A stretch of DNA of 64,000 nucleotides from a candidate division LCP-89 bacterium B3_LCP (GTDB taxonomy: Bacteria > Electryoneota > B3-LCP): NCBI GenBank assembly GCA_005223185.1, contig NJBN01000001.1, positions 434,001 to 498,000 of the forward strand, in the 5' to 3' direction. The position numbers were made by a program, and so were the translations under genes. This document shows positions 9,291-18,756 of the stretch, one piece after another. The notes under the pieces were generated by a model. The model did not search any database and was not told where the DNA came from. It saw only the letters and a program-made list of their open reading frames with translations. The stretch's first letter is position 1. Each line of letters opens with the position of its first letter.

Positions 9291-11474
9291 ATGCCCTCAA
9301 TACTTGCACGATTGGTTTTATTACTCATGATTGGCTTATTAGCCATCTTCAGTTGTATAGCCAGCGAATCCATCGCTCAGTCCAACCGAGAAGGTAAGGT
9401 ATCTTCAGCTCCGCGTCAGATATATGCTGATGATAGCTGGCATTTCACCAGCGAAGGGAATCTGGGTTTAACTGTAACCAACTTCGGTGTGTTCGGCCGC
9501 ACGTTTGATGAATCTTATTCTTTACTTAATCAACCTTCGTGCGTTTACAAGCTGAATTCGAGCCTGCCGAAAGAACAGGTTGAACATTTTTCTTACGGAG
9601 GTATATGGATTGGAGGAGTACGAGGCGGTATCACTCACGTGAGCACCGGGATCACCGATGGTTCCTTCTCAGCGGGCGAACCCGGGTTGGAATTTACTAA
9701 TACAGCATCCGAAGCTGACAGCGTGCAGACCCGTTCAAGTATATTGACTTCCCCTCTGTTCGATCCTTCAGCCATTTCTCACCAGGATCTTATTTGCGAT
9801 TACAGCGATACCAACACCGTGCTCCCCGGGACTTTAATACCGATCCCCCAACATGTTCCCTTAGGGATTGGCGTGCATCAGGAGGTTTACTGCTGGAACT
9901 ATTCCTACGCAGATGCTTTTGCCATATTGTCTTTTACCATCACTAATCTCACCAATGAACCGATAGAGGATCTCCATGTGGCGATTTGGCTGGATGCTTC
10001 AGTCGGTAATATGAACTACACTAATTACGAACCCGGCGGGGGTCCTGGAGGTCGCTGGAATTGGTACGATAACCTGAATAATTTCGTACAGAATGACGAG
10101 CAGAAGATCGCTATCTCCTATGACGAAGACAGCGATGACGGCTGGGCTGAGAGCTATTTGGGTGTGACCGTACTTGGCGGTGAATCCAAGGCGGATTCGT
10201 TCGACGTCTATTTCCACCAATGGCCCTGGAATACCTCTTCATCTATGTCGTATCCTCTATGGATCATGCCGATCGACGATGAAGAACGTTACACCAAAAT
10301 GGCAACGCACGGGGAATACGATCAGATTCCAGGTTATGATAATCAGGGGAATCCCACCAATCCCGGAGAAGTCACCGAGAGTTGGATGCTTTTTCTGTCG
10401 TGTGGGCCCTTTGAAACCATCCAGCCGGGTGAATCTGTCGAGGCAATTTTCTCGATTGTGTGCGGCCGCTGGTCTGGCAATTACCCGGACGACGTTCCCG
10501 CCCGGCGCACTGATCTCCTGTTGAATGCCGAATGGGCGCAGACCATTTACAACGGTGAAGACGTCAACGGTAATGGAATCCTAGACCCGGATGAAGACTT
10601 AAACGGCAACGGAATTTTAGACCATTATCTCTTCCCCAAACCGCCACCATCTCCCAGGTTGGAAGTGGTTCCCGGCGATGGTCAAGTAACTTTATACTGG
10701 GATAACAGCGCTGAAGCCGCTGTCGATTCGCTTACAGGGAAGATGGATTTTGAGGGATATAGAGTATATTCATCACCTAAGACACTCGACTTGGGAGAAG
10801 AATATAGTTTACTGGCTCAGTTCGACATTGATTACGACTTAGACCCATTCGATGACGATAGCACGTTGGTAGGATTCAATACCGGTTTTTCCGCCATTGA
10901 ATTGGAAGACTCCGTGTTGATCAACGGCGATTATTACCACTATTCCTTCACCGACAACGGAGTCTTAAACGGCTGGCCCTCCGCGGCTGGAGGGCTATAC
11001 TATGCGGTTACAGCTTACGATAGAGGCAATCCTCAGAACAACCTGCCCAGCCTGGAATCGTCACCCCTGGAAAACCGCATCTACACCTATCCGGGCACGA
11101 CGCCTACGGACGATTCAAGGGTGGGTGTCTATCCTAACCCCTACCGCGTTTCTGCCTCCTGGGATGGACCCGGTCCTACCCAGAGGATGATATGGTTCCA
11201 GTACCTCCCGGCACGAGCGGAGATCCGCATCTTCACCTTGGCTGGCGACCTTGTGGATACCATCGATCACGATGCGGCGACTTACGATGGTGGAGACGTC
11301 GCGCGTATCGGCGGCAGCACTTATGGATCCCAGACCGCTTTTTCCGGCGGCGAACACGCCTGGGATCTCTTAAATTCCAACAATCAGGAAATAGCTACGG
11401 GACTCTACCTGTACACCGTGGAAAATATGGATTCCGGCAGCATCAAAACCGGCACTTTCATGGTGATAAAATAA
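9291..11474 (+). CDS. Secreted protein of unknown function with Ca-binding-like loops and FlgD/T9SS-like C-terminus
   Basis: 727 residues. Start 9291 gives MPSILARLVLLLMIGLLAIF, a clear signal peptide; upstream in-frame starts overlap the promoter. The body is a long beta-rich region. Around residues 420-445 lie two acidic loops, DVNGNGILDPDED and DLNGNGILD, typical of calcium-binding thrombospondin-3-like or dockerin-like repeats. A fibronectin-like stretch follows (GDGQVTLYWDNSAE). The C-terminus (YPNPYR, RIFTLAGDLVDTI, GLYLYTVEN, KTGTFMVIK) is a FlgD-Ig-like variant of the sorting domain, longer than the usual tail. It is the first gene of a co-directional set with an OB-fold cargo, a lipoprotein, a TonB receptor and a PorV-like protein, which suggests a joint surface role. 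No enzymatic motif is visible. Confidence 0.75.
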   Translation: MPSILARLVLLLMIGLLAIFSCIASESIAQSNREGKVSSAPRQIYADDSWHFTSEGNLGLTVTNFGVFGRTFDESYSLLNQPSCVYKLNSSLPKEQVEHFSYGGIWIGGVRGGITHVSTGITDGSFSAGEPGLEFTNTASEADSVQTRSSILTSPLFDPSAISHQDLICDYSDTNTVLPGTLIPIPQHVPLGIGVHQEVYCWNYSYADAFAILSFTITNLTNEPIEDLHVAIWLDASVGNMNYTNYEPGGGPGGRWNWYDNLNNFVQNDEQKIAISYDEDSDDGWAESYLGVTVLGGESKADSFDVYFHQWPWNTSSSMSYPLWIMPIDDEERYTKMATHGEYDQIPGYDNQGNPTNPGEVTESWMLFLSCGPFETIQPGESVEAIFSIVCGRWSGNYPDDVPARRTDLLLNAEWAQTIYNGEDVNGNGILDPDEDLNGNGILDHYLFPKPPPSPRLEVVPGDGQVTLYWDNSAEAAVDSLTGKMDFEGYRVYSSPKTLDLGEEYSLLAQFDIDYDLDPFDDDSTLVGFNTGFSAIELEDSVLINGDYYHYSFTDNGVLNGWPSAAGGLYYAVTAYDRGNPQNNLPSLESSPLENRIYTYPGTTPTDDSRVGVYPNPYRVSASWDGPGPTQRMIWFQYLPARAEIRIFTLAGDLVDTIDHDAATYDGGDVARIGGSTYGSQTAFSGGEHAWDLLNSNNQEIATGLYLYTVENMDSGSIKTGTFMVIK

Positions 11475-11516
11475 CTAAAAAAAGTGGCAGTTTTAATACA
11501 ATCAGGAGGTAATAAA

Positions 11517-14087
11517 ATGAAGCGCATAAGTTTAATCCTGGGGTTCAGCCTGTTATTGGCATGGGCGGGTTTAGCGAGCGCTGAGACAATTTGGGATATA
11601 CAGTACACCACCGATCCCGGTGGAGCTTCCCCCTTAATCGGGCAGGAAGTAACCATAACAGGATTCGTAACCGCTGAAGGATACGCCTTCGGCGGCGCCT
11701 ACTACTTCGTGCAGGATGACGATCCCCCCTGGGCTGGTATCAGGGTTGACGATTCCGACCGAGCTGTTGCTCAGAATGATGAAGTACAGGTGACAGGAAC
11801 TGTCGCGGAAGTTGACGGCATGACCGTAATACAAAATGTCACCTCATTCGCGATCATAAGCATCGGCAACACCTTGTACGATCCCATGGTGATCAACACT
11901 GGATTAATCGCCGATGAGACTCTTGAAGGATGCCTCATGCAGGTGGAGAGCGTAACCGTTACCATCCCCGGCGCGGGACTGGAGGATTTCCAGGTGGACG
12001 ACGGATCTGGTGTATGCTGGATCGGCGATGAGGCTGAATGGTACCACTGGCCCGAGATGGGCGAAGCTTTCGATTCCATTGCCGGTGTAGTGAACTATGT
12101 TGACGCTGAATTCAAACTCGAACCCCGCCTTACACGGGATATTACACTACCGGGACGAGTTCGCACACTACAGTGGGTACAGCAAGTGCGCTACAGCGAT
12201 CTGATGATACTTGAAGACCAATCATATGCCTTGGATGATACAGTAGAAGTTGTAGGGCTAGTCACTTGCCCAACTGGTTTGTGCTATGCAGGATCTGGTG
12301 TAAAATTCACCTACACAGATGTTCATGGAGGCCCCTGGTCGGGTATTATGTCTTATGATCAAGATCCAACCACGTTCCCAACTCTTCTGATAGGAGATTC
12401 GGTTAGAGTCATTGGTCGCATCGCTGAATATTTATCACCACCCTCCTATATGACGGAGCTGTTCATAACCGAACCCATTGAAATCCCGGCGATGGGCATC
12501 GATATCCCGGAAGAGCCATTATTGACTACCGGCGATCTCCGCTGGCCCACTACCGCAGAACAGTGGGGAACAGTGATGGTGAAAGTGCAGAATGCAGTGG
12601 TTATCAACAATACTTACCAATATGGTGAGTGGGGCATCGATGATGGATCAGGTGAAATTCGAGTTGACGATGATTCCGATTCATTGTCCAATCCCATATA
12701 CAACTTCGTCAGACCACCTGTAGGTACTATGATATCAGAGGTACGTGGTTGGGTTTACAACCATTACGGTAGTTATCTTCCGGATTCGAGTACATACAAA
12801 ATTGAGCCCTTAGGTGAGAGTTATATCACCATAGGCTCAGGTCCGCCAGATATCCTCAATGTTACCCGTGATCCAGCAGTTCCTCAACAGGCTGATCCGG
12901 TAAACCTTGTCTGCGAAATCACCGATAATTCCGTAGTTTTAAGTGCAGCGGTGCATTACAGCGTCAATGGTGGCGCTTACCAGACGGCAGATTTGGCGTT
13001 TTCCGGAGGATTCTACTGGGAAGGGGAAATACCCGAAGCGTTCACCGATGATTGGATCGATTTCTTCATCACCGCCGAAGATGATTCCGGCAATGTGGGG
13101 ATGGAACCGGTTGACACAACCTTTGAAATGTTCTGCTACCCGGTCACTGCCGGTGACGTTCTCGCCATCGAGGACGTACAGTACACCCCCTGGCCCTCCG
13201 GTAATAGCCCCTTTAATAGCTATGAAGTAACCATTGAGGGCGTGGTCACCGGTGATACCGCTTTCAATAACAACTGGGAAGCTTACGCACTGCAGGATGC
13301 AGACGCCCCATGGTCGGGGATATGCGTATCCTGGATCACGGAGGAGCTCTATCGTGATCAGGGAGTGCAGATAACGGGAATCGTAACTGAAGCAGATCCG
13401 GACTATACATACAAGTGGGGCGGTTTAACCAAGTTGATAGATTGCAGCGATGTACAGGTTATCGGAAGTGGCGTTGCTACACCACTGGAAGTTACCACCT
13501 GGGATCTTTCTGAGGCTAACCCGGAGGTGGAGTCTTATGAAGGCGTTCTGGTCACGGTGAGGAACGTTGAGGTAACTTCGGCTAACCCATACGATTGGTC
13601 CATCAATGACGGCAGCGGCGACTGCCTGATGGATGATGACGCTAGCAATTTGTATGAAGTTCTCTTCGGTTTCGTGCAGGCGGGATCCACCTTCGAACGA
13701 ATTACCGGTGTGTTTGTATACAGCTTCGGTACGTACAAAATTGAACTTCGCGATGAAGGTGACTTTGAAGGATTCTTGGGCGTTGAGAAGGATAAGCCTG
13801 CTTCAGCTTTCGACTTCAGCCTGGAACCGAACTTCCCCAACCCGTTTAATGCTTCGACCACCATCAGCTATACGCTGCCGCAGGTACAACCGGTGAAGCT
13901 GATAATCTACAACCTGATGGGGCAGCAGGTACGAACTCTGGTCAATGGTGTACAGACTGCTGGAAAGCATAACACCATATGGAACGGAAATGATAACTTC
14001 GGTCAGACAGTATCATCGGGTGTTTACATCTACCGGATAAAAACCGGAGATTTCCTGGAACATCATAAAATGGTGCTCCTCAAGTAA
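11517..14087 (+). CDS. Secreted multi-OB-fold protein with T9SS sorting domain
   Basis: 856 residues. Start 11517 has a strong AGGAGG (11504-11509) 7 bases upstream and yields MKRISLILGFSLLLAWAGLASA, a signal peptide. The chain holds repeated ~100-residue modules resembling the OB-folds that accompany extracellular nucleases (YhcR/ExeM type): GQEVTITGFVTAEG...YYFVQDDDPPWAGIRV and later YEVTIEGVVTGD...YALQDADAPWSGICV. A beta-sandwich lies around residues 455-540 (ITDNSVVLSAAVHYSVNGG). No nuclease active-site motif is visible, so a binding role for nucleic acid or glycan is the cautious reading. The T9SS tail includes NFPNPFNASTTISYTLP and SSGVYIYRIKTGDF. It follows the preceding gene by 42 bases, probably in the same transcript. 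The 23025 gene carries the same module type. Confidence 0.8.
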   Translation: MKRISLILGFSLLLAWAGLASAETIWDIQYTTDPGGASPLIGQEVTITGFVTAEGYAFGGAYYFVQDDDPPWAGIRVDDSDRAVAQNDEVQVTGTVAEVDGMTVIQNVTSFAIISIGNTLYDPMVINTGLIADETLEGCLMQVESVTVTIPGAGLEDFQVDDGSGVCWIGDEAEWYHWPEMGEAFDSIAGVVNYVDAEFKLEPRLTRDITLPGRVRTLQWVQQVRYSDLMILEDQSYALDDTVEVVGLVTCPTGLCYAGSGVKFTYTDVHGGPWSGIMSYDQDPTTFPTLLIGDSVRVIGRIAEYLSPPSYMTELFITEPIEIPAMGIDIPEEPLLTTGDLRWPTTAEQWGTVMVKVQNAVVINNTYQYGEWGIDDGSGEIRVDDDSDSLSNPIYNFVRPPVGTMISEVRGWVYNHYGSYLPDSSTYKIEPLGESYITIGSGPPDILNVTRDPAVPQQADPVNLVCEITDNSVVLSAAVHYSVNGGAYQTADLAFSGGFYWEGEIPEAFTDDWIDFFITAEDDSGNVGMEPVDTTFEMFCYPVTAGDVLAIEDVQYTPWPSGNSPFNSYEVTIEGVVTGDTAFNNNWEAYALQDADAPWSGICVSWITEELYRDQGVQITGIVTEADPDYTYKWGGLTKLIDCSDVQVIGSGVATPLEVTTWDLSEANPEVESYEGVLVTVRNVEVTSANPYDWSINDGSGDCLMDDDASNLYEVLFGFVQAGSTFERITGVFVYSFGTYKIELRDEGDFEGFLGVEKDKPASAFDFSLEPNFPNPFNASTTISYTLPQVQPVKLIIYNLMGQQVRTLVNGVQTAGKHNTIWNGNDNFGQTVSSGVYIYRIKTGDFLEHHKMVLLK

Positions 14088-14111
14088 AAAAAAGCAGGGG
14101 CTGTTCCTAAA

Positions 14112-14240
14112 ATAAAATAATGTCATTGCGAGGAATCCCGCCACTGCGGGATGACGAAGCAATCTCTTAACACACAAAAGGTGACGAGATCCCGTAGTCG
14201 AGGTCGCCTGCGCCCATGGTGTCCCTGACCCCGACATAAG
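14112..14240. repeat. Palindromic repeats in the 14088-14264 spacer
   Basis: A GTCATTGCGAGGAATCCCGC...GCGGGATGACGAAGCAATC element (about 14121-14165) is followed by a diverged GTAGTCGAGGTC...GACCCCGAC palindrome. The first belongs to the GTCATTGCGAGG family also seen at 43945 and 45191. They separate the 11517 cargo gene from the lipoprotein gene and could weaken or end transcription between them. Confidence 0.6.
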
Positions 14241-14264
14241 AATAAAAATGTCATAACACATTTC

Positions 14265-15917
14265 ATGCGCAATCTCATCGTAACAATCTTACTGCTGCTG
14301 ATCGTCTTCCTGTCCGGGTGCCAACAGGATCCCATCAATGCGGATGGAACTACTGGTGGCGGAGGGCAGGCGTCGGGTAACATCCCGCCGACTACCAATC
14401 TCTTCCTCTATCCTGATTCCACCGGATTAGATACCACTACTTCTGTATTGGAAGTGCACTGGTGGGGTCAGGATCCGGATGGCTGGGTGGTCGGATATTA
14501 CGTACAGTGGGATTATTTCAGCACTAGTACCCTGGTGGATTCTGTCTGGATGACCTCGGAATATGCCACCTTTTACTTACCCTTAGATTCAGCTTACGAT
14601 GAGTTTGCGCTAAATGTGAACGCGGTGGATAACGCCGCTATATGGGACTGGCCCACAGACGGCAAAGTTGCCGAAGCCGAAGGCAGCGAAGGTGAAGTTA
14701 CCGCAGGCATTCAGGATTATGTCGAGTACGAAGCGTTTATCGACAATGGATCGGATGCGGACGTTTACGATTCCGGCGATAGTCTGCTCTGGGCTGGTAA
14801 CATTGAAGGGATTCAGACTCAGACTGGCACCGATCTGGAGCCGCTCTTCGGTGGTGATTTTTCATTACATGGACTGCCACCCACGAACTCCGAGGGTGCC
14901 ATCGATCCATTGGGAGATTCACTATTGTTTCGCATCAGGAATACCGCGCCGGTGGTGGAATTCCGCATTGAATCCAATCCCACGTTAACTCCCGGACAAG
15001 TTTATGGCACTTTCCCCACCCGCAGTTTCTTCTGGGAGGTAACCGATTTGGACGGCGAACAGACCATAGATTCCTGTTTCTATATTCTCGATCCCGCTCC
15101 TGGCGATACCAATTGGGTGGGATTGCCAGGTACAGAGACGTCGGTAACACTGACTGATTTAGCCTACGATTACCATCGCTTCTTCCTGAAGGTGCAGGAT
15201 ATTGCCGGAGCTTACAGCCCGACCATCAGTTTCCCCGATTCCACGGACAGCTTCTGGGAAGTACAGGAACCGATGGGTGATATTTTAATTGTGGATGATT
15301 ATGCTCTTGATACACCTAATCAAGCTCTGAACCTCTATATCTCAATCTTTGATACTCTTTTTGGTCAGAATGAGTATTCAGTATGGGAAGTGGGGGAGAA
15401 CCTACCATATTCAATGGGCGATGTTTTAGCAAACCTCAATTATTTCACCGAAGTGTTCTGGTACTGTTTCCAGGGTTCTCCGCACTATGGGGAAGCTATG
15501 AGTGCCATTGCGAGTTTCCTTGAAAATGATGGTTCAATTCTTATCAGCGCTGCTCAGATCGATACTTCTTCTAGTATTATTCCAATTGCAGATTTCGACA
15601 ATGGCAATGCACGTATTTCATATCCAAATGGTTTATCGGCGATATCAGGAGATTGGCCTGACCTGATTGTTGAGCAGGGTAATATTTTTTCCTATGAAGT
15701 ATCAGGATTTGAAGCTACAACCAATGGTGAGATGCTTTATGAATATGGTTCGGGTGTAATCTGGTTCAATGGTCCGCCACCTTCTTATATGGGGGTTGGT
15801 GTGCAGCGTATAGATGATCTGAATTTGGTTTTTATCGGCATGCCCTTGCACCTTCTCAACGGCACCGGTACTTTGCCCGAGTTTTTCGACAAAGTATTCA
15901 ACGAAGAATTTCAATAA
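14265..15917 (+). CDS. Surface lipoprotein of unknown function
   Basis: 550 residues with a classic lipoprotein signal: a hydrophobic stretch ILLLLIVFLSGC with lipobox L-S-G-C, so the mature protein should be acylated at Cys19. Residues ~40-340 look like tandem fibronectin/Ig-type beta-sandwiches (VLEVHWWGQDPDGWVVGYYV, APVVEFRIESNP, FFWEVTDLDGEQTIDS). Residues ~345-550 begin GDILIVDDYALD and resemble the Rossmann-like region seen in some secreted proteins of this group; the function of that part is unknown to me. The stop is 33 bases before the TonB receptor gene, so the two are probably co-transcribed, as SusD-like lipoproteins are with SusC receptors. It shows no SusD motif that I recognise. 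Confidence 0.75.
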   Translation: MRNLIVTILLLLIVFLSGCQQDPINADGTTGGGGQASGNIPPTTNLFLYPDSTGLDTTTSVLEVHWWGQDPDGWVVGYYVQWDYFSTSTLVDSVWMTSEYATFYLPLDSAYDEFALNVNAVDNAAIWDWPTDGKVAEAEGSEGEVTAGIQDYVEYEAFIDNGSDADVYDSGDSLLWAGNIEGIQTQTGTDLEPLFGGDFSLHGLPPTNSEGAIDPLGDSLLFRIRNTAPVVEFRIESNPTLTPGQVYGTFPTRSFFWEVTDLDGEQTIDSCFYILDPAPGDTNWVGLPGTETSVTLTDLAYDYHRFFLKVQDIAGAYSPTISFPDSTDSFWEVQEPMGDILIVDDYALDTPNQALNLYISIFDTLFGQNEYSVWEVGENLPYSMGDVLANLNYFTEVFWYCFQGSPHYGEAMSAIASFLENDGSILISAAQIDTSSSIIPIADFDNGNARISYPNGLSAISGDWPDLIVEQGNIFSYEVSGFEATTNGEMLYEYGSGVIWFNGPPPSYMGVGVQRIDDLNLVFIGMPLHLLNGTGTLPEFFDKVFNEEFQ

Positions 15918-15950
15918 AAACGCAGGTATTTAAGGAAAACTACCAAAAAA

Positions 15951-18686
15951 ATGCAAAAAACCTGCAAAATAACGATATTTTTGTCCATTTTCGCGATTCT
16001 ACTCCTTTCTGCAACTGCAGCTTGGGGCGGCGTTCTGCGCGGTGTGGTTACCAATGTGGATACCGGTGAACCTGTATCCGATGCCAATGTGACCATACCG
16101 GGAACGTACTTCGGAGCGGCTACCGATCTGAACGGAGCTTTCTACATCATGAACGTCCCGGCGGGAGCTTACGATGTACGCATAAGCTGCCTGGGCTACA
16201 CCGAACAGATTATGGGTGGGATTGTTGTACCGCCCACCGGTGAAAAGCTGCTGAAGATAACGCTGAAGCCCACCCTGCTTTCCGCCGGACAGGAAGTGGT
16301 CGTGGTCGGGGAAAGACCATTGATAGATGTTGATGATACGGCATCGCGAACCCGGGTCGGTTCGGAAGAGATAGAGAACTTAGTGGTAGAAGACGTTGAG
16401 GATCTGCTGGCGAATCAACTGGGTGTGGTGAAGGAGAACAACGAAATCCACATTCGCGGCGGCAGGGCGGATGAACATCTCTACCGCATCGATGGTTTGG
16501 ACATTAAGGATCCGATTTCCGGCGCAGGTTACGGCATCTATCTTTCCGCCGATGCGATTGAAGAGCTGGAAGTGATCACCGGCGGCTTCAATGCTGAGTA
16601 CGGTCAGGCTATGTCCGGTGTCATCGATATAAAGACCAAGGAGGGCGGCGACCGGTATTCGGGTTCCATGAGCATTAAATCAGATAACTTCGGTTCGAAC
16701 GTTCCCGTTGAAAACCAGAACATAAAGTCGCTGGAATTTTCGTTGGGGGGTCCCGATAAGCTTCTCACCAAAATGCTTCCCGGCGAAGGGAATATCTTCA
16801 TCAACGGCTATGGGTTTGTGTCCGATACCTATCTTCCCCATGCGAACGATCTGGTTCCATACGACAATGCCTATGATTTCTTAGCTCCTAACGAAGAGAA
16901 TAACTGGTCTATATTGAGCAAGTACACCTGGTGGATGACTCCTGTGAGCAAACTGCAGTTTTCCTATGGACGGTCATTGCAAATAAACCAGGGATACTTT
17001 CAGCCTTTGATAGAGGATAAAATCTACTATCCGGAGAGTTACGGGAATATATTAGATAATTACAACACCTTCACCTGGGAAGGAATTCAATCCAGCATCA
17101 CCTATACTCAGACCCTTTCAGCCCGAGCGTTTTTTGAGATACAGTTAGGGCGGTTCTACAACCGCGTGCATTCCGCTCCTTACGGTTTCAATTACGATGA
17201 TTCCACTTACGTCGTCGGTCAGCCTTTCGATTTAGGTCCCACCATCTACTTTTCCGATCCTTACGGCAACATAATCACCAAAACCGGGGATGATCTGTAC
17301 GACGTCGGGTACGGTTACTACTGGCATGACCATCATTCCGATACCTATTCAGTCAAGGGTGATTTCACCTTAAAAGCCGGTAAGAAACACACTATTAAAA
17401 CCGGTATAGATCTGGAAACCACTGAACTGCAAATGCTTCATATCAATGACCCCTGGTTGGGTGTTGAACAGGGGCTTTTGGGCGGTGATTGGGATTCCTA
17501 TAACGCCCATACAGCCGCCGCTGCATTGTACGTTCAGGACAAGATCGAATTTGAGGGGATGATCGCCAACGTGGGCTTGCGGTTTGATACCTGGTTCCCG
17601 GGCAAGTACATAGAAAACGCAGTAGCTGATCCCAACACTGTAGCCTTAACCGATGAAGCGCGACAGTATTTCTACGACAACACTTTCGAGTTCCTGGGAT
17701 ACCGGGGTAAAGGCCATCTTTCGCCCCGGCTGGGGATCTCACATCCCATCACCGAAGGTGACGTTCTCTTTTTATCGTACGGACATTTTTCCCAACGTCC
17801 CAAGTACGCCTACGTTTATTCAAAACTGGGCAGTGGAACTCAGTCAACTTTCCAACTGTTCGGCAACCCCAATTTGGAACCCACCACAACTGTCGCCTAC
17901 GAGATGGGCGTGCGGCATCGCTTCTCAGCGGACAGAACCATCGAGTTAGTGGCGTTCTACAAAGATCTATTCAATTATGCGACTTCCTTCGAAATTCGCG
18001 ACATAAACAGGGGTACGACTTACTACCAGTACTTCAATATAGATAACGCTCGTGTGCGGGGATTGGAAATGCGGTTGCGAGCCCGGTGGGAACGCATAAC
18101 TGCCAGAATAGATGCCACTTACCAGATAGCTACGGGCAAATCGTCCAGCGCCACAGCCAATCTGCAGGCCGCCGCTGGTAACGTGCTTCTGCAGAATTCG
18201 ACTCTGGGTGAATCCTATCTGAATTGGGATAGACCTATTCGGTTAGCTTTAGACCTGTATTACCGGGTCGGTCAGAACGATCACCCGAAACTCTTCGGGA
18301 TCAGATTACCTTCCGATTGGGGAGCGTCCGTGCGCTGGGAGATTGAGTCAGGGAAACGGTACACAACAGCCTTCCTGACGGAAACCGGCGACATTCAATA
18401 CGATCCTGAGACCAACAATGCCTTGAGCGATCCCTGGAATACAGTCGATGCTAAAGTGTACAAAGATTTCCGTTTTGGAGGGGTGAGATACACCATCTTC
18501 GCGGAAGTGGAAAACCTCTTTAATTTCAAGCGTCCCAAGACTTTAAATTCCTTGACGGGTAGAGCGTTCGAACCAGGAGATCCATACCCTTTAACCTGGG
18601 AGAATAATTTAGGATATGTAACCTTAGATCCATCCAGATATGGTGAACCCAGAAAGATGATATGTGGGATGTCTGTTAAATTCTGA
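15951..18686 (+). CDS. TonB-dependent outer-membrane receptor with carboxypeptidase-regulatory-like domain
   Basis: 911 residues with a signal peptide (CKITIFLSIFAILLLSATA). Residues ~25-110 form a carboxypeptidase-D regulatory-like beta-sandwich (GVLRGVVTNVDTGEPVSDAN, GAYDVRISCLGYTE). Residues ~120-240 are the plug (SRTRVGSEEIENLVV, IHIRGGRADEHLYRIDG, GFNAEYGQAMSGVIDI). The rest is a beta-barrel with alternating aromatic strands, ending RKMICGMSVKF. This is the SusC-like architecture common in FCB bacteria, for energy-dependent uptake of glycans, siderophores or peptides; the substrate cannot be read from sequence. It is flanked by a lipoprotein and a PorV-like protein. The spacing to the next start is 70 bases and holds a palindrome (18697-18737). 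Confidence 0.88.
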   Translation: MQKTCKITIFLSIFAILLLSATAAWGGVLRGVVTNVDTGEPVSDANVTIPGTYFGAATDLNGAFYIMNVPAGAYDVRISCLGYTEQIMGGIVVPPTGEKLLKITLKPTLLSAGQEVVVVGERPLIDVDDTASRTRVGSEEIENLVVEDVEDLLANQLGVVKENNEIHIRGGRADEHLYRIDGLDIKDPISGAGYGIYLSADAIEELEVITGGFNAEYGQAMSGVIDIKTKEGGDRYSGSMSIKSDNFGSNVPVENQNIKSLEFSLGGPDKLLTKMLPGEGNIFINGYGFVSDTYLPHANDLVPYDNAYDFLAPNEENNWSILSKYTWWMTPVSKLQFSYGRSLQINQGYFQPLIEDKIYYPESYGNILDNYNTFTWEGIQSSITYTQTLSARAFFEIQLGRFYNRVHSAPYGFNYDDSTYVVGQPFDLGPTIYFSDPYGNIITKTGDDLYDVGYGYYWHDHHSDTYSVKGDFTLKAGKKHTIKTGIDLETTELQMLHINDPWLGVEQGLLGGDWDSYNAHTAAAALYVQDKIEFEGMIANVGLRFDTWFPGKYIENAVADPNTVALTDEARQYFYDNTFEFLGYRGKGHLSPRLGISHPITEGDVLFLSYGHFSQRPKYAYVYSKLGSGTQSTFQLFGNPNLEPTTTVAYEMGVRHRFSADRTIELVAFYKDLFNYATSFEIRDINRGTTYYQYFNIDNARVRGLEMRLRARWERITARIDATYQIATGKSSSATANLQAAAGNVLLQNSTLGESYLNWDRPIRLALDLYYRVGQNDHPKLFGIRLPSDWGASVRWEIESGKRYTTAFLTETGDIQYDPETNNALSDPWNTVDAKVYKDFRFGGVRYTIFAEVENLFNFKRPKTLNSLTGRAFEPGDPYPLTWENNLGYVTLDPSRYGEPRKMICGMSVKF

Positions 18687-18696
18687 GATTGTGGGT

Positions 18697-18737
18697 GGCA
18701 TGTTTCTGGCTCTGACGAAGTCAGGGACGAAGCATGT
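18697..18737. repeat. Palindrome in the spacer between receptor and PorV-like genes
   Basis: GGCATGTTTCTGG...CGAAGCATGTTT encloses CTCTGACGAAGTCAGGGA. A related element with the same outer arms but a different inner stem lies at about 45378-45418. This is a short palindromic insertion inside an operon. Confidence 0.55.
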
Positions 18738-18756
18738 TTCCAATACAAATAATTTT

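Noticed and set aside
8963-9397. 144-codon plus-strand frame across the 8924-9290 spacer
   Set aside because: It runs through the palindrome and promoter and overlaps the signal peptide region of the real gene in another frame.
18664-18756. Upstream extension of the PorV-like gene overlapping the TonB receptor
   Set aside because: The added residues come from a palindrome and the receptor end; the start at 18757 provides a proper signal peptide.
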